Assembly: GCA_036394315.1 (NCBI GenBank)
Contig: DASWFI010000025.1
Span: forward strand, 1 to 28,936
DNA: 28,936 nt
From: DASWFI01 sp036394315
GTDB lineage: Bacteria > Patescibacteriota > Doudnabacteria > UBA920 > O2-02-FULL-48-8
Direction of reading: 5' to 3'
Part shown: piece after piece, positions 17,623 through 25,598 of the stretch
Layout of the letters: every line of letters starts with the position of its first letter
How positions within the stretch are numbered: position 1 is the stretch's first letter
Notes under the pieces: model-generated
What the model was told of the DNA's origin: nothing
The model's input: the letters and a program-made list of their open reading frames with translations, nothing else
The model's database searches: none
Program-made: the position numbers and the translations under genes

Positions 17623-20517
17623 ATGAAAACTTATAATCACAAAGAAATAGAAAAAAAGTGGCAGGAGCAGTGGAAAAAGGAGAATCTTTACCACGCTGCC
17701 GATGACAGCAGTAAACCCAAGAAATATGTGCTTGTGGAATTCCCTTACCCCTCGGGTGAAGGATTGCATATGGGTCATTTACGTCCTTTTTTAGCTGGAG
17801 ATATCTATTCCCGCGCTTCCCGGATGAACGGCTTTGAAACTCTATATCCCATGGGCTGGGATGCTTTTGGTCTGCCTGCGGAAAATTTTGCCATCAAAAA
17901 AGGGGTGCATCCAAAAATTTCGACTGCGAAAAATATTGAAAATGCCAAACGCCAGCTTCAGAGCTGGGGCACGAGCTTTGATTGGGATCGGGAAATAAAC
18001 ACCACGGATCCTGAATATTACAAATGGACGCAGTGGATTTTTTTGGAATTCTATAAAGCGGGGCTGGCTTATGAAGCCACGGGTTTGATCAATTGGTGCC
18101 CCAAAGATAAAACCGGCCTTGCAAACGAAGAAGTGATTGACGGCAAGTGCGAACGCTGCGGCACTATTGTTGAAAAAAAGGAAATGAAGCAATGGTATTT
18201 GAGAATTACCGAATACGCAGAAAAGTTGCTGGAAGGTCTTGATAGCCTGGATTGGCCGGAGCCCATCAAGCAGCAGCAGCGCAACTGGATCGGCCGATCA
18301 GAAGGAGCGGAGATTGATTTTGAAACAACTTATGAGGAAAAGACCGATTTTCTGATCTTGCATGGATATACAGGATTGCCAGAAAAGAATTTTATTCCAT
18401 GGCTAAAAAAAGAACTAGAAAGCAAAGGCTATATTGTTCAAGCTCCTGAATTACCAAACAGCAATGATCCGAAAGAAGAGGAACAGGTTGAATTTGTGTT
18501 AAAAAATAGTCATATAGGCCCCAACACAATTATTATCGGGCATAGTTTGGGCGGGGTGGTAGCTCAAAAGGTTTTAGTTAGATATGGCAAACCGATTAGT
18601 GGTCTGATTTTAATTGCTCCTGCGATAGATCCGGAATTCCATAGTGCCGTTGAAAGACCTTTTTGGAAAAATTTTACATGGGGTTTTGATTATGACGAAA
18701 TAATAAGATTAACGGAGTTTAGAACGGTATTATCTGATCTAAAAGAAGAGCAAAAACGCGGATCTTATCTAAAATTTTTATCAGAAAAACTTAAAGCTAA
18801 ACTAATTAGTGGCGAATCTAATAGAGAACACTTTACAGCTCCTGAGGAACCTATAATTTTGAACAACGTTCTGCCTAAAATTCGAGTTTTTACCACCAGA
18901 CCGGATACTTTGTTTGGCGCTACGTATATGGTTTTAGCCCCGGAGCATGCATTGGTAACACAACTGACCACCCAAGATCAGAAAAGCGAAGTAACGAGGT
19001 ATATAGCAAAAACCAACGAGAAATCAGAACTTGAGCGAACCGCTTTGGAAAAAGAAAAAACAGGAGTATTTACCGGCTCTTATGCGATTAATCCAGCCAC
19101 TGGCCAAAAAATTCCCATTTGGATTGCGGATTATGTTTTATCTACTTATGGTACGGGTGCCATCATGGCTGTGCCGGCACACGACAAGCGTGATTATGAA
19201 TTTGCGAAAAAATTTGAATTGGGAATAGTAAAGGTGGTGAATGATGAAGGAGATAGAAGGCTTCCCTATGAAAGGGATGGCAGGCTTATGAATTCAGGGA
19301 AATATAACACCATCAGCTCCGCTACCGCTCGCGCTCAAATGACCGCAGAGTTTGGAATCAAAAAAGTCCAGTACAAGCTTCGTGACTGGGTTTTCAGCCG
19401 GCAGCGATACTGGGGTGAGCCGATTCCGATAATTCATTGTCCGAAGTGCGGGGCTGTACCAGTACCGGAAGAAGATTTGCCTGTAAAGTTGCCGGAAGTT
19501 GAAAAATATGAACCCACTGGCACCGGTGAATCGCCCTTGGCCGCAATAGATTCTTGGGTAAATGTAAAGTGTCCGAAGTGTGGGGGAAGTGCGAAAAGAG
19601 AAACTAATACCATGCCGCAATGGGCTGGCAGCTCTTGGTATTGGATTCGATACACTGATCCTAAGAATGATAAAGAATTCGCCAGCAAAAAATTACAACA
19701 GCATTGGACTCCGGTGGATATTTATTTCGGCGGCATGGAGCATACGACTCTGCATTTGTTATATGCGCGCTTTTGGAATTTGTTTTTATATGACCAAGGA
19801 CACGTCACTGCCAAAGAACCTTTTGCAAAACGCGTGCCGCACGGAATAATTTTAGGACCAGATGAGGAAAAAATGAGCAAGAGCCGAGGCAATGTGGTAA
19901 ACCCCGATGAGATAGTTGAGAAATACGGAGCGGACACGTTGCGCATGTTTGAGCCATTTTTGGGGCCTCACGAAGCCACGGTTTCCTGGAACGACCAAGG
20001 CATACTGGGAGTCAAACGATTTTTGGACAAAGTCTGGCGTTATCAGCGGGATTTCGAAGAGGGAGACGACAACAATCATATTCACAAGCTGGTACAAAAA
20101 ATCACCGGCGATATTCAAAATTTTAAATTCAATACCGCGGTGGCGTCGTTCATGGAATTTCTGAACGAAAATAAAGAGATGTCGCGCGAAAATTGGGAAA
20201 CGTTTTTGGTCCTGCTGGCACCTTTTGCGCCGCATATGACGGAAGAATTGTGGCATCAACTGGGACATAAAGATTCTATCCATCAGCAATCCTGGCCGAA
20301 ATTTGACGAAAGGTATGTGAGAGACGAGAATGTCACCATGGTAGTGCAGGTTTTGGGCCGTGTGCGCGCCTCGATGGCCATGTCCGCTGGAGCCACACAA
20401 GAAGAAGTCCGTGCAGCAGCGCTGCTTGATCCGAATGTAAAGAAACATCTGGAAGGCAAAGAAATCGTGAAAGAAATTTTCGTCCAGGACAAGCTGATTA
20501 ATTTTGTAGTAAAATAG
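17623..20517 (+). CDS. leuS: Leucyl-tRNA synthetase with an alpha/beta-hydrolase domain inserted in its editing domain
   Basis: Charges tRNA-Leu. The 964-aa class I enzyme has HMGH at residues 49-52 and KMSKS at 750-754. The CP1 editing domain keeps TTRPDTLFG (424-432) and GTGAIMAVPAHDKRD, whose last Asp (524) is the universal editing residue. Zinc-type CPKC pairs are near 606 and 650. Between WIGRSEGAEIDFE and the strand leading to TTRPDT, where other LeuRS proteins have a short beta-hairpin loop, lies an extra module of about 180 residues (see 18334-18876). Without it the length would be about 785, normal for a compact LeuRS. Shine-Dalgarno AAGAGGAG precedes ATG 17623. The reading frame is uninterrupted. 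Confidence 0.96.
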   Translation: MKTYNHKEIEKKWQEQWKKENLYHAADDSSKPKKYVLVEFPYPSGEGLHMGHLRPFLAGDIYSRASRMNGFETLYPMGWDAFGLPAENFAIKKGVHPKISTAKNIENAKRQLQSWGTSFDWDREINTTDPEYYKWTQWIFLEFYKAGLAYEATGLINWCPKDKTGLANEEVIDGKCERCGTIVEKKEMKQWYLRITEYAEKLLEGLDSLDWPEPIKQQQRNWIGRSEGAEIDFETTYEEKTDFLILHGYTGLPEKNFIPWLKKELESKGYIVQAPELPNSNDPKEEEQVEFVLKNSHIGPNTIIIGHSLGGVVAQKVLVRYGKPISGLILIAPAIDPEFHSAVERPFWKNFTWGFDYDEIIRLTEFRTVLSDLKEEQKRGSYLKFLSEKLKAKLISGESNREHFTAPEEPIILNNVLPKIRVFTTRPDTLFGATYMVLAPEHALVTQLTTQDQKSEVTRYIAKTNEKSELERTALEKEKTGVFTGSYAINPATGQKIPIWIADYVLSTYGTGAIMAVPAHDKRDYEFAKKFELGIVKVVNDEGDRRLPYERDGRLMNSGKYNTISSATARAQMTAEFGIKKVQYKLRDWVFSRQRYWGEPIPIIHCPKCGAVPVPEEDLPVKLPEVEKYEPTGTGESPLAAIDSWVNVKCPKCGGSAKRETNTMPQWAGSSWYWIRYTDPKNDKEFASKKLQQHWTPVDIYFGGMEHTTLHLLYARFWNLFLYDQGHVTAKEPFAKRVPHGIILGPDEEKMSKSRGNVVNPDEIVEKYGADTLRMFEPFLGPHEATVSWNDQGILGVKRFLDKVWRYQRDFEEGDDNNHIHKLVQKITGDIQNFKFNTAVASFMEFLNENKEMSRENWETFLVLLAPFAPHMTEELWHQLGHKDSIHQQSWPKFDERYVRDENVTMVVQVLGRVRASMAMSAGATQEEVRAAALLDPNVKKHLEGKEIVKEIFVQDKLINFVVK
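18334..18876 (+). other. RBBP9/YdeN-type serine hydrolase module inside LeuRS
   Basis: Encodes LeuRS residues of about 238-418. The module begins with an ILHGYTG oxyanion strand (245-251), a WLKKELESKGY helix, and the family hallmark PELPNSNDP (275-283). The nucleophile elbow is GHSLGG (306-311; Ser308) and the end carries an EHFTAPEEP segment (His403), matching the usual GHF. Order, spacing and size match the Ser_hydrolase (RBBP9/YdeN) family of about 180-190 aa. The catalytic Asp is uncertain: the family SDxDP becomes SDLKE here, with Asp372 the nearest acidic residue. The stretch looks visibly more AT-rich than the flanking leuS sequence, suggesting later acquisition. Any editing or deacylase role is a hypothesis. 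Confidence 0.85.
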
Positions 20518-20525
20518 CGATCCGA

Positions 20526-21128
20526 ATGACACGATTAGAGGCAGCAGTACAAATCCTCAAACAAGGCGGTGTTGTAGTTTATCCTACTGACACCGCTTAT
20601 GGTTTGGCTGTAGATGCCACCAATGCTAAAGCCGTAGCAAAGCTCTATCGTCTAAAAGGCCGGGATTTTAAGAATCCGATGCATATTATTTTTCCAGGTG
20701 CTGATTGGCTTAAAAAATTAGTAAAATTGAATAAACCCGCGCTTAAGCTGATGAACAAATTTTTGCCAGGGCCATTAACTCTGGTTTTGCCTCTGAAGGC
20801 TCGAGGAAAGGCCTGGCAATTACTTTCGGCTGAAACTAAAACATTGGGTGTTCGTTTGCCCAATCATCCGCTTGCTTTGGGTTTAGTGGAAGGATTGGGA
20901 CGGCCAATCACCACGACTTCTGCCAATATCTCGGGCACGCCAGTGAATTATTCAGTTCCAGGCGTCAAGAAACAATTCTCAAAAGCGCAATTTCAACCGG
21001 ATTATTATCTGGATGGCGGGAAATTGTTAAATACCAAGCCGTCAACAGTGGTTTCTTTGGTAAAAGGTGTTAAAATAATAAGGATTGGTCCGATTAGTGA
21101 AAAACAAATCAAAAACACTTTGAACTAA
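20526..21128 (+). CDS. tsaC: L-threonylcarbamoyladenylate synthase (YrdC/Sua5 family)
   Basis: Makes threonylcarbamoyl-AMP from threonine, bicarbonate and ATP, the first step of the universal t6A37 tRNA modification. The 200-aa protein is the short TsaC/YrdC form lacking the Sua5 C-terminal domain. Motifs are GGVVVYPTDTAYGLAVD, YRLKGRDFKNPMHI with the substrate-binding basic residues, FLPGPLTLVL, LGVRLPNHP and TTTSANISG. It starts 8 nt after leuS and is followed directly by the MFS gene (stop TAA then ATG), so all are probably one transcript. Confidence 0.94.
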   Translation: MTRLEAAVQILKQGGVVVYPTDTAYGLAVDATNAKAVAKLYRLKGRDFKNPMHIIFPGADWLKKLVKLNKPALKLMNKFLPGPLTLVLPLKARGKAWQLLSAETKTLGVRLPNHPLALGLVEGLGRPITTTSANISGTPVNYSVPGVKKQFSKAQFQPDYYLDGGKLLNTKPSTVVSLVKGVKIIRIGPISEKQIKNTLN

Positions 21129-22292
21129 ATGCTTTTATTACCGCGTCGGTATCATTATTTTTCTCACGAACTCAATCGTGAAGTTGTTGAGCTGTATTGG
21201 AATACGGGCCTTTTCAATCTCGCCATCAATCTCACGTATATTTTTGAGCCGATTTTTCTATACAAACTGGGATACACTTTGCCGCAGATAATGTTTTTTT
21301 ATCTGATTGTCTATATCACGTATGCTTTTCTTATTCTGCCGATTACGAAAATTACATCAAGGATCGGCTACAAGCATGCCATTCTTATTTCCACTATTGT
21401 TTACGTTTTTTATTGGGCCTTGCTTTATCAGATCAAGTTTTATCCGATTTTATTATTTATTACCCCAATTTTGTTTGGTTTGCAGAAGTGTTTCTTCTGG
21501 CCGGCGTACAATGCTGATATTTCTGTGAGCAATGTGCGGCAGCAGCGGGGCCGCGAGGTTGGCGTGCTCTTTTCAGTCATCGAACTGGCAGCAATTTTCG
21601 GTCCGGTTTTAGGCGGATTTATTTCTTTCCAGTTTGGATTTCCGATATTGTTCGCCACCGCCGCTTTTCTTATGATCGCATCTGTCTACCCGCTGTTTCA
21701 GACGCCCGAAATTTACACCAAGCATCATTTTCATTTCAAAAACTTCTGGAGCATAGTTAAAAAATATCCGTATAATTTTTTTGGGTATTGGGGATACGCC
21801 GAGGATTTGATGCTGATGAGCCTGTGGCCCATCTTCATGTATCTTTTGATTCCGCAGGTTTTTTCCATCGGCGCGATTATTACGTTTGCCAGCATAATCG
21901 CTGTCATGGTAATGTTGTACTTAGGTAAGCTAGTGGATAAATTTAAGCAGGTGCCGTTTTTGCAGATTGCAGCAGTCTTTTACGGACTGACTTGGCTCTT
22001 CCGAAGTTTTGCCACCGGCATATGTAGCGTTATTAGCTTCGATATCCTGACTCGGTTGGGAAAAGGCACCGTAGGCGTGCCTCTGCTGGCCCAGACATTT
22101 GAACTGGGAGGCGAAAAAGGGCCGGATTACGCCATTGCTTACGCGGTATTTTTCGAATTCAGTCTTGCTGTGGGTAAAATCCTGACCGCATTAATCGCCA
22201 TTTGGCTGCTGAACGTAACTGGAAATATTACCAATGTGTTCATGATAGTCGGAGTATTTACCATGTTATACGCCTTAGTTAGAAAGAAATGA
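21129..22292 (+). CDS. MFS-type membrane transporter
   Basis: A 387-aa polytopic protein with about eleven or twelve hydrophobic spans. A GYKHAILIS segment after span 2 (SRIGYKHA) and a VLGGFISFQFG segment in span 5 match major facilitator superfamily patterns, and a second half repeats the arrangement around YLGKLVDKF. Substrate cannot be predicted. The ATG follows the tsaC stop with no gap, and the end overlaps glyA by 4 nt. The start YHYFSHELNREVVELYWNTGLF is amphipathic rather than a cleavable signal. Family assignment is moderately sure. Confidence 0.75.
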   Translation: MLLLPRRYHYFSHELNREVVELYWNTGLFNLAINLTYIFEPIFLYKLGYTLPQIMFFYLIVYITYAFLILPITKITSRIGYKHAILISTIVYVFYWALLYQIKFYPILLFITPILFGLQKCFFWPAYNADISVSNVRQQRGREVGVLFSVIELAAIFGPVLGGFISFQFGFPILFATAAFLMIASVYPLFQTPEIYTKHHFHFKNFWSIVKKYPYNFFGYWGYAEDLMLMSLWPIFMYLLIPQVFSIGAIITFASIIAVMVMLYLGKLVDKFKQVPFLQIAAVFYGLTWLFRSFATGICSVISFDILTRLGKGTVGVPLLAQTFELGGEKGPDYAIAYAVFFEFSLAVGKILTALIAIWLLNVTGNITNVFMIVGVFTMLYALVRKK

Positions 22293-23524
22293 GCTTAAAA
22301 AAGAACGATAAAGAAATTTATGAGCTAATCCAGAAAGAACGCCGCAGACAAGCGGAGACTTTGGATTTGATCGCGTCAGAAAATTATTCTTCAAAAGAAG
22401 TGATGGAAGCCTTAGGTTCTATCCTTACTAATAAATACGCGGAAAATTATCCAGGAAAAAGATATTATGGCGGCTGTTCCGTTGTCGATGAAATAGAAGA
22501 ATTGGCTAAAACGAGGGTTCGGGATGCTTTTGACCTGCCGCTGGACTGGCACGTCAATGTCCAACCGTATTCGGGAAGTCCAGCTAATTTGGAAGTGTAC
22601 AATGCTTTGTTGCAGCCTGGGGATACCATTATGGCTATGGATTTAGCGAGCGGCGGGCATTTAACTCATGGATCACCTGTAAATTTTACGGGAAAAACTT
22701 ATAAGTTCGTGCATTACGGCTTATCGCCAAAGACCGGGCAACTCGACTATATGGAAATTTTGAAGATGGCGGACAAGGTTAACCCGAAGTTGATTCTTTG
22801 CGGTTATACGGCATATTCCAGAGAAGTGGATTTTAAAAAATTTCGAGAAATAGCCGATAAGGTAAAAGCTATCGCCATGGCTGACATATCTCATATTGCC
22901 GGTCTAATCGTCGGAGACGCGCATAGAAGCCCAATTCCATTTTTTGACGTCGTAACTTCCACTGTACATAAAACTTTGAGAGGTCCAAGGGCGGCGATCA
23001 TAATGTGCAATGATCGATATGCCACGGCAATTGATAAGTCAGTATTTCCCGGAATGCAAGGGGGACCACACGTGAATGCAATTGCCGCAATTGCGGTAAC
23101 GATGAAAGAAGCTCAGACAGCAGCGTTCAGAAAATACGCCGAACAGATTGTGAAAAACTCGAAGGCTTTGGCAAAAGCTCTTCTCGATTTTGGTTTTAAA
23201 ATAGTGTCCGGCGGAACAGATAATCATTTGATGGTGGTAGATTTAACTAATAAAAATATTTCTGGCTTGGAAGCAAGAAAATTATTAGAATCGGCAGGAA
23301 TCGTCACCAGTCAAAGCTCAATTCCTATGGATCCGCGAAAACCCTGGGATCCATCGGGCGTTCGATTGGGAACAGCCGCGATAACTTCCCGCGGCATGAA
23401 AGAAAAAGAAATGAGTAAAATTGCATCTTGGATTACCGCCGTGATCACAGATCCGACTGTGGCAGGCAATGTCCGTGAAGAAGTTAAGAGGTTTACTAAG
23501 AACTTTCCAGCACCAGGACTCTAA
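22289..23524 (+). CDS. glyA: Serine hydroxymethyltransferase
   Basis: PLP enzyme interconverting serine and glycine with tetrahydrofolate, the main source of one-carbon units. The 411-aa length is normal. It has the N-terminal ETLDLIASENYSS, NKYAENYPGKRYYGG, VQPYSGSPANLEVY and HLTHGSPVNFTGK segments, and the PLP lysine in TSTVHKTLRGPRA (Lys228). The C-terminal VRLGTAAITSRG segment is present. It overlaps the MFS gene by 4 nt and the next gene by 1 nt (TAATG). Confidence 0.97.
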   Translation: MSLKKNDKEIYELIQKERRRQAETLDLIASENYSSKEVMEALGSILTNKYAENYPGKRYYGGCSVVDEIEELAKTRVRDAFDLPLDWHVNVQPYSGSPANLEVYNALLQPGDTIMAMDLASGGHLTHGSPVNFTGKTYKFVHYGLSPKTGQLDYMEILKMADKVNPKLILCGYTAYSREVDFKKFREIADKVKAIAMADISHIAGLIVGDAHRSPIPFFDVVTSTVHKTLRGPRAAIIMCNDRYATAIDKSVFPGMQGGPHVNAIAAIAVTMKEAQTAAFRKYAEQIVKNSKALAKALLDFGFKIVSGGTDNHLMVVDLTNKNISGLEARKLLESAGIVTSQSSIPMDPRKPWDPSGVRLGTAAITSRGMKEKEMSKIASWITAVITDPTVAGNVREEVKRFTKNFPAPGL

Positions 23525-24030
23525 TGGATCATCAAATATTCTTAGCCATTAACGGACTTGGTGGCAGATCATTACTATTGGATAAAATCGGCCTTTTTTT
23601 CGGAGGTGAGTATTTTTTGTACCTATTCCTTCTCGGAGCCGCATCACTCTGGCTGGTACCACTTTTTCGAAAACAGGTTTATATCATGGTCGCGGCGATT
23701 TTGGTCGGTAGGGGGATTGTGACGCAAATTCTTAAATTAATAATCGGTCGTGCCCGTCCCTACGAGGTTTTAAACGTCCATCAATTGTTAGTGGATCATG
23801 ATACCGGTGTATCGTTTCCCTCTGGCCATGCCACGGTTTATTTTGCAGTAGCTTTTGCTTTTTGGGGCACTAGATACTTCTGGCCGTTTTTTATACTGGC
23901 CACTATAGGTTCAGTGGCACGAGTATTTGTCGGAGTTCATTATCCGCTGGATATTTTGGCCGGGGCCATGATTGGCGCTGCCACCAGTTGGATTCTGCTT
24001 AAGCTTTTCAAAAATCGAATTTTGGGGTAA
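23524..24030 (+). CDS. PAP2 family membrane phosphatase
   Basis: A 168-aa polytopic lipid phosphatase, possibly an undecaprenyl-diphosphatase recycling the lipid carrier used by cell-envelope glycan synthesis. The three-part phosphatase signature is present: KLIIGRARPYE (motif 1), FPSGHATVYF (motif 2, near residue 100) and ARVFVGVHYPLD (motif 3, where the usual Ser-Arg is Ala-Arg). Five or six hydrophobic spans are likely. Its ATG shares a base with the glyA stop. The promoter of the following tRNA lies in its last codons. Confidence 0.9.
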   Translation: MDHQIFLAINGLGGRSLLLDKIGLFFGGEYFLYLFLLGAASLWLVPLFRKQVYIMVAAILVGRGIVTQILKLIIGRARPYEVLNVHQLLVDHDTGVSFPSGHATVYFAVAFAFWGTRYFWPFFILATIGSVARVFVGVHYPLDILAGAMIGAATSWILLKLFKNRILG

Positions 24031-24033
24031 AAT
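24005..24033 (+). promoter_or_regulatory. Promoter of tRNA-Leu
   Basis: TTTTCA (24005-24010), 17-nt spacer, TAAAAT (24028-24033). Predicted start near 24040, four bases before the mature tRNA end. It lies within the 3' end of the PAP2 gene. Confidence 0.65.
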
Positions 24034-24043
24034 AGCTTGCAAA

Positions 24044-24128
24044 GCCGAAGTGGCGGAATGGCAGACGCACGCGACTCAAAATCGCGCGGGGTTCCCCCAT
24101 GAGGGTTCGACTCCCTCCTTCGGCACCA
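24044..24128 (+). tRNA. tRNA-Leu (anticodon CAA)
   Basis: Class II tRNA of 85 nt including encoded CCA. The acceptor GCCGAAG/CTTCGGC has seven pairs with discriminator A. The anticodon stem CGCGA/TCGCG surrounds loop CTCAAAA, giving anticodon CAA (24077-24079), which reads UUG. A long variable arm rich in G and C follows, and the T-loop TTCGACT is canonical. The complement of this gene produces a spurious minus-strand ORF. Confidence 0.97.
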
Positions 24129-24137
24129 TATAAAATT

Positions 24138-24158
24138 AAAGCGCGAGAGCGCTTTTTT
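24138..24158 (+). terminator. Terminator after tRNA-Leu
   Basis: 7-bp stem AAAGCGC/GCGCTTT with GAGA tetraloop, then continuing T-run. Confidence 0.9.
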
Positions 24159-24166
24159 GTTTTTTG

Positions 24167-24175
24167 TGCTATAAT
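24167..24175 (+). promoter_or_regulatory. Extended -10 promoter for parB
   Basis: TGC plus a perfect TATAAT (24170-24175). The -35 region is not consensus. The predicted start near 24182 gives a leader of about 24 nt before ATG 24206. Confidence 0.65.
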
Positions 24176-24205
24176 CATCTTGAAATTATTACGTATTTGA
24201 AACAA

Positions 24206-25201
24206 ATGGACGAATATCAAACTATAGTTAATCCACCGGCTACAGATGACCGGCCACAAGCCACGGCTCCGGTAGTAGAGCCGATATCGGCAACGTCTGA
24301 TCTTGTCGAAGCACCTGTAGAACCAAAGACTGAAACTGCTCCAGTGACGAATCAAGAAAGTATGGTTCGTGAACCAAAAGTTATTTTTCCTCCGGAAAAT
24401 CTGCCGGCGCTTACCATGTCTGAAATTTCCGTTGATTTGATCCAGCCAAATCCCTGGCAGCCACGGCGTGTTTTTAATGAGCAAGCATTGGAAGAACTTT
24501 CCGCATCCATCAAAGAACACGGAATACTCCAGCCGTTAGTCGTAGTGCCTCTTCCTGATGGTAATTACCAGTTGATCGTTGGCGAACGCAGATTGCGCGC
24601 ATCCAAAATGGCTGGACTGACCAAAGTTCCCGTGGTCATTCGGGATTTTATGGAAGAGCAGCATAAGCTGGAGATTGCTTTGATCGAAAATATCCAACGC
24701 CATAATTTGGATCCGATCGAAGAAGCTTTGGCCTATAAACAACTGATCGATCAGTATAAAATGACGCAGGAAGAAGTGGCGAAAAAAGTCGGCAAAGGCC
24801 GCACCACAGTGACGAACATGTTGCGTTTATTACACTTGCCGCTGAAGATCCAGAATGCTTTGGCCGATGGCAAGATTACCGAAGGCCACGCCCGCTCGAT
24901 TTTGGCGCTGCCGGGAATGGAAAAGCAAATTGCGCTTTATGAATTGATCGTGTCGCAGGCCATGACTGTCCGCCAGGTGGAAGATAAAGTTCGCGAGATG
25001 CTGGAACGCCCCAAGCAAGTAAAAGCGCCAAGGGGACCAGTGGATCCGGAAGCAGCAGCGCTTGAAAATGATTTGCGAAGCAAACTTGGGACCAAGGTCA
25101 GTGTCAAGAAAAGCGGGGAGTCGGGGAAAATCACCATCGAATTTTTCTCCCAAGACGAACTGAATGCTTTCATGGAAAAAATCCATAAGCTAGAACAGTA
25201 A
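24206..25201 (+). CDS. parB: ParB/Spo0J chromosome-partitioning protein
   Basis: CTP-dependent DNA-sliding clamp that loads at parS and works with ParA in chromosome segregation. The 331-aa protein has an acidic, proline- and threonine-rich N-terminal tail of about 70 residues. It then has the ParB N-terminal domain (QPNPWQPRRVF, GILQPLVV, the CTP-binding GERRLRA at 126-132, ENIQRHNLDPIEEA) and a helix-turn-helix around EEVAKKVGKGRTTVTNMLRLL. A short C-terminal dimerisation domain follows. The frame is open back to a TTG at 24164, but that start overlaps the -10 box, so ATG 24206 is preferred. No parA and no parS site are seen nearby. Confidence 0.94.
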   Translation: MDEYQTIVNPPATDDRPQATAPVVEPISATSDLVEAPVEPKTETAPVTNQESMVREPKVIFPPENLPALTMSEISVDLIQPNPWQPRRVFNEQALEELSASIKEHGILQPLVVVPLPDGNYQLIVGERRLRASKMAGLTKVPVVIRDFMEEQHKLEIALIENIQRHNLDPIEEALAYKQLIDQYKMTQEEVAKKVGKGRTTVTNMLRLLHLPLKIQNALADGKITEGHARSILALPGMEKQIALYELIVSQAMTVRQVEDKVREMLERPKQVKAPRGPVDPEAAALENDLRSKLGTKVSVKKSGESGKITIEFFSQDELNAFMEKIHKLEQ

Positions 25202-25202
25202 T

Positions 25203-25231
25203 TTGACGAAAAAATAAAATAGGAGTATAAT
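25203..25231 (+). promoter_or_regulatory. Strong promoter of leader/68-aa gene/tRNA-like unit
   Basis: TTGACG (25203-25208), 17-nt spacer and perfect TATAAT (25226-25231). Predicted start near 25238, about 146 nt ahead of the first start codon. Confidence 0.85.
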
Positions 25232-25237
25232 CTATTT

Positions 25238-25383
25238 ACTTATGAACTTGAACTCGTCCCAAATAAAGTTTTGGTACGCCATCGGCCACTGATGGAAGGT
25301 TTAAGTTTGTAAAAAGTTTGCACAAACAAACCGGCCCATCAAGAGCCGTGTTTTTGTTTGTGCCCAAGGTAGAGGAGGAAAAC
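25238..25383 (+). promoter_or_regulatory. Structured 5' leader with alternative hairpins
   Basis: GGTTT-AA-GTTTGT (25298-25310) can pair with ACAAACAAACC (25322-25332). The same 3' arm can instead form GCACAAACAAA/TTTGTTTGTGC (25320-25330 with 25353-25363), 11 perfect pairs. A short CGGC/GCCG hairpin followed by TGTTTTTGTTT lies within that stem and looks like a weak terminator. The leader also holds GTCCCA (25256-25261) and an AACCGGCC-to-TTTTTGTT segment that resemble the two leaders at 25836 and 28497. Shine-Dalgarno AGAGGAGG follows. An attenuator-type switch is inferred. Confidence 0.5.
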
Positions 25384-25590
25384 GTGAGTGATAGGAAATC
25401 GGAAAAGCGAATCCCTGGGGAAAAGTATTTGATAGAGAAAGCACCCGACCTGATCCCGAAGCCAACTCAAAATTTACGGTATGTTGATCGCCCACAGACC
25501 GTCTCGACGACTCCACAGTCTGACGAAGCGGCGAGGGAGATGAAACGCCAGTTCAAACACGACGGGGGTTACAAGTCCGGCAGCTTTTGA
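25384..25590 (+). CDS. Unrecognised 68-aa hydrophilic protein
   Basis: The start is GTG 25384, because AGAGGAGG lies just upstream. The frame is open back to 25318, but that part is the hairpin leader. The protein is basic and polar (SDRKSEKRIPGEKYLIEKAP...), with no membrane span, no cysteines and no recognised domain, and probably disordered. Codon use is GC-richer than in neighbouring parB. A tRNA-like gene starts 8 nt after the stop with no promoter of its own, so both should lie on one transcript ending at 25714. Confidence 0.7.
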   Translation: MSDRKSEKRIPGEKYLIEKAPDLIPKPTQNLRYVDRPQTVSTTPQSDEAAREMKRQFKHDGGYKSGSF

Positions 25591-25598
25591 CACCTATT

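Noticed and set aside
19852..20532. Minus-strand 226-aa ORF opposite leuS
   Set aside because: Shadow of the leuS C-terminal coding sequence, with low-complexity composition and no start signals.
24008..24520. Minus-strand 170-aa ORF containing an EGGSRTLMGEPRAILSRVRLP segment
   Set aside because: It is the complement of tRNA-Leu and the parB 5' end. This is a well-known spurious translation of tRNA-Leu genes.
25256..25363. T-box riboswitch, because of a TGGTACG string in the leader
   Set aside because: The leader is too short for a specifier loop and stem I, and the required T-box core and its terminator pairing are not present.
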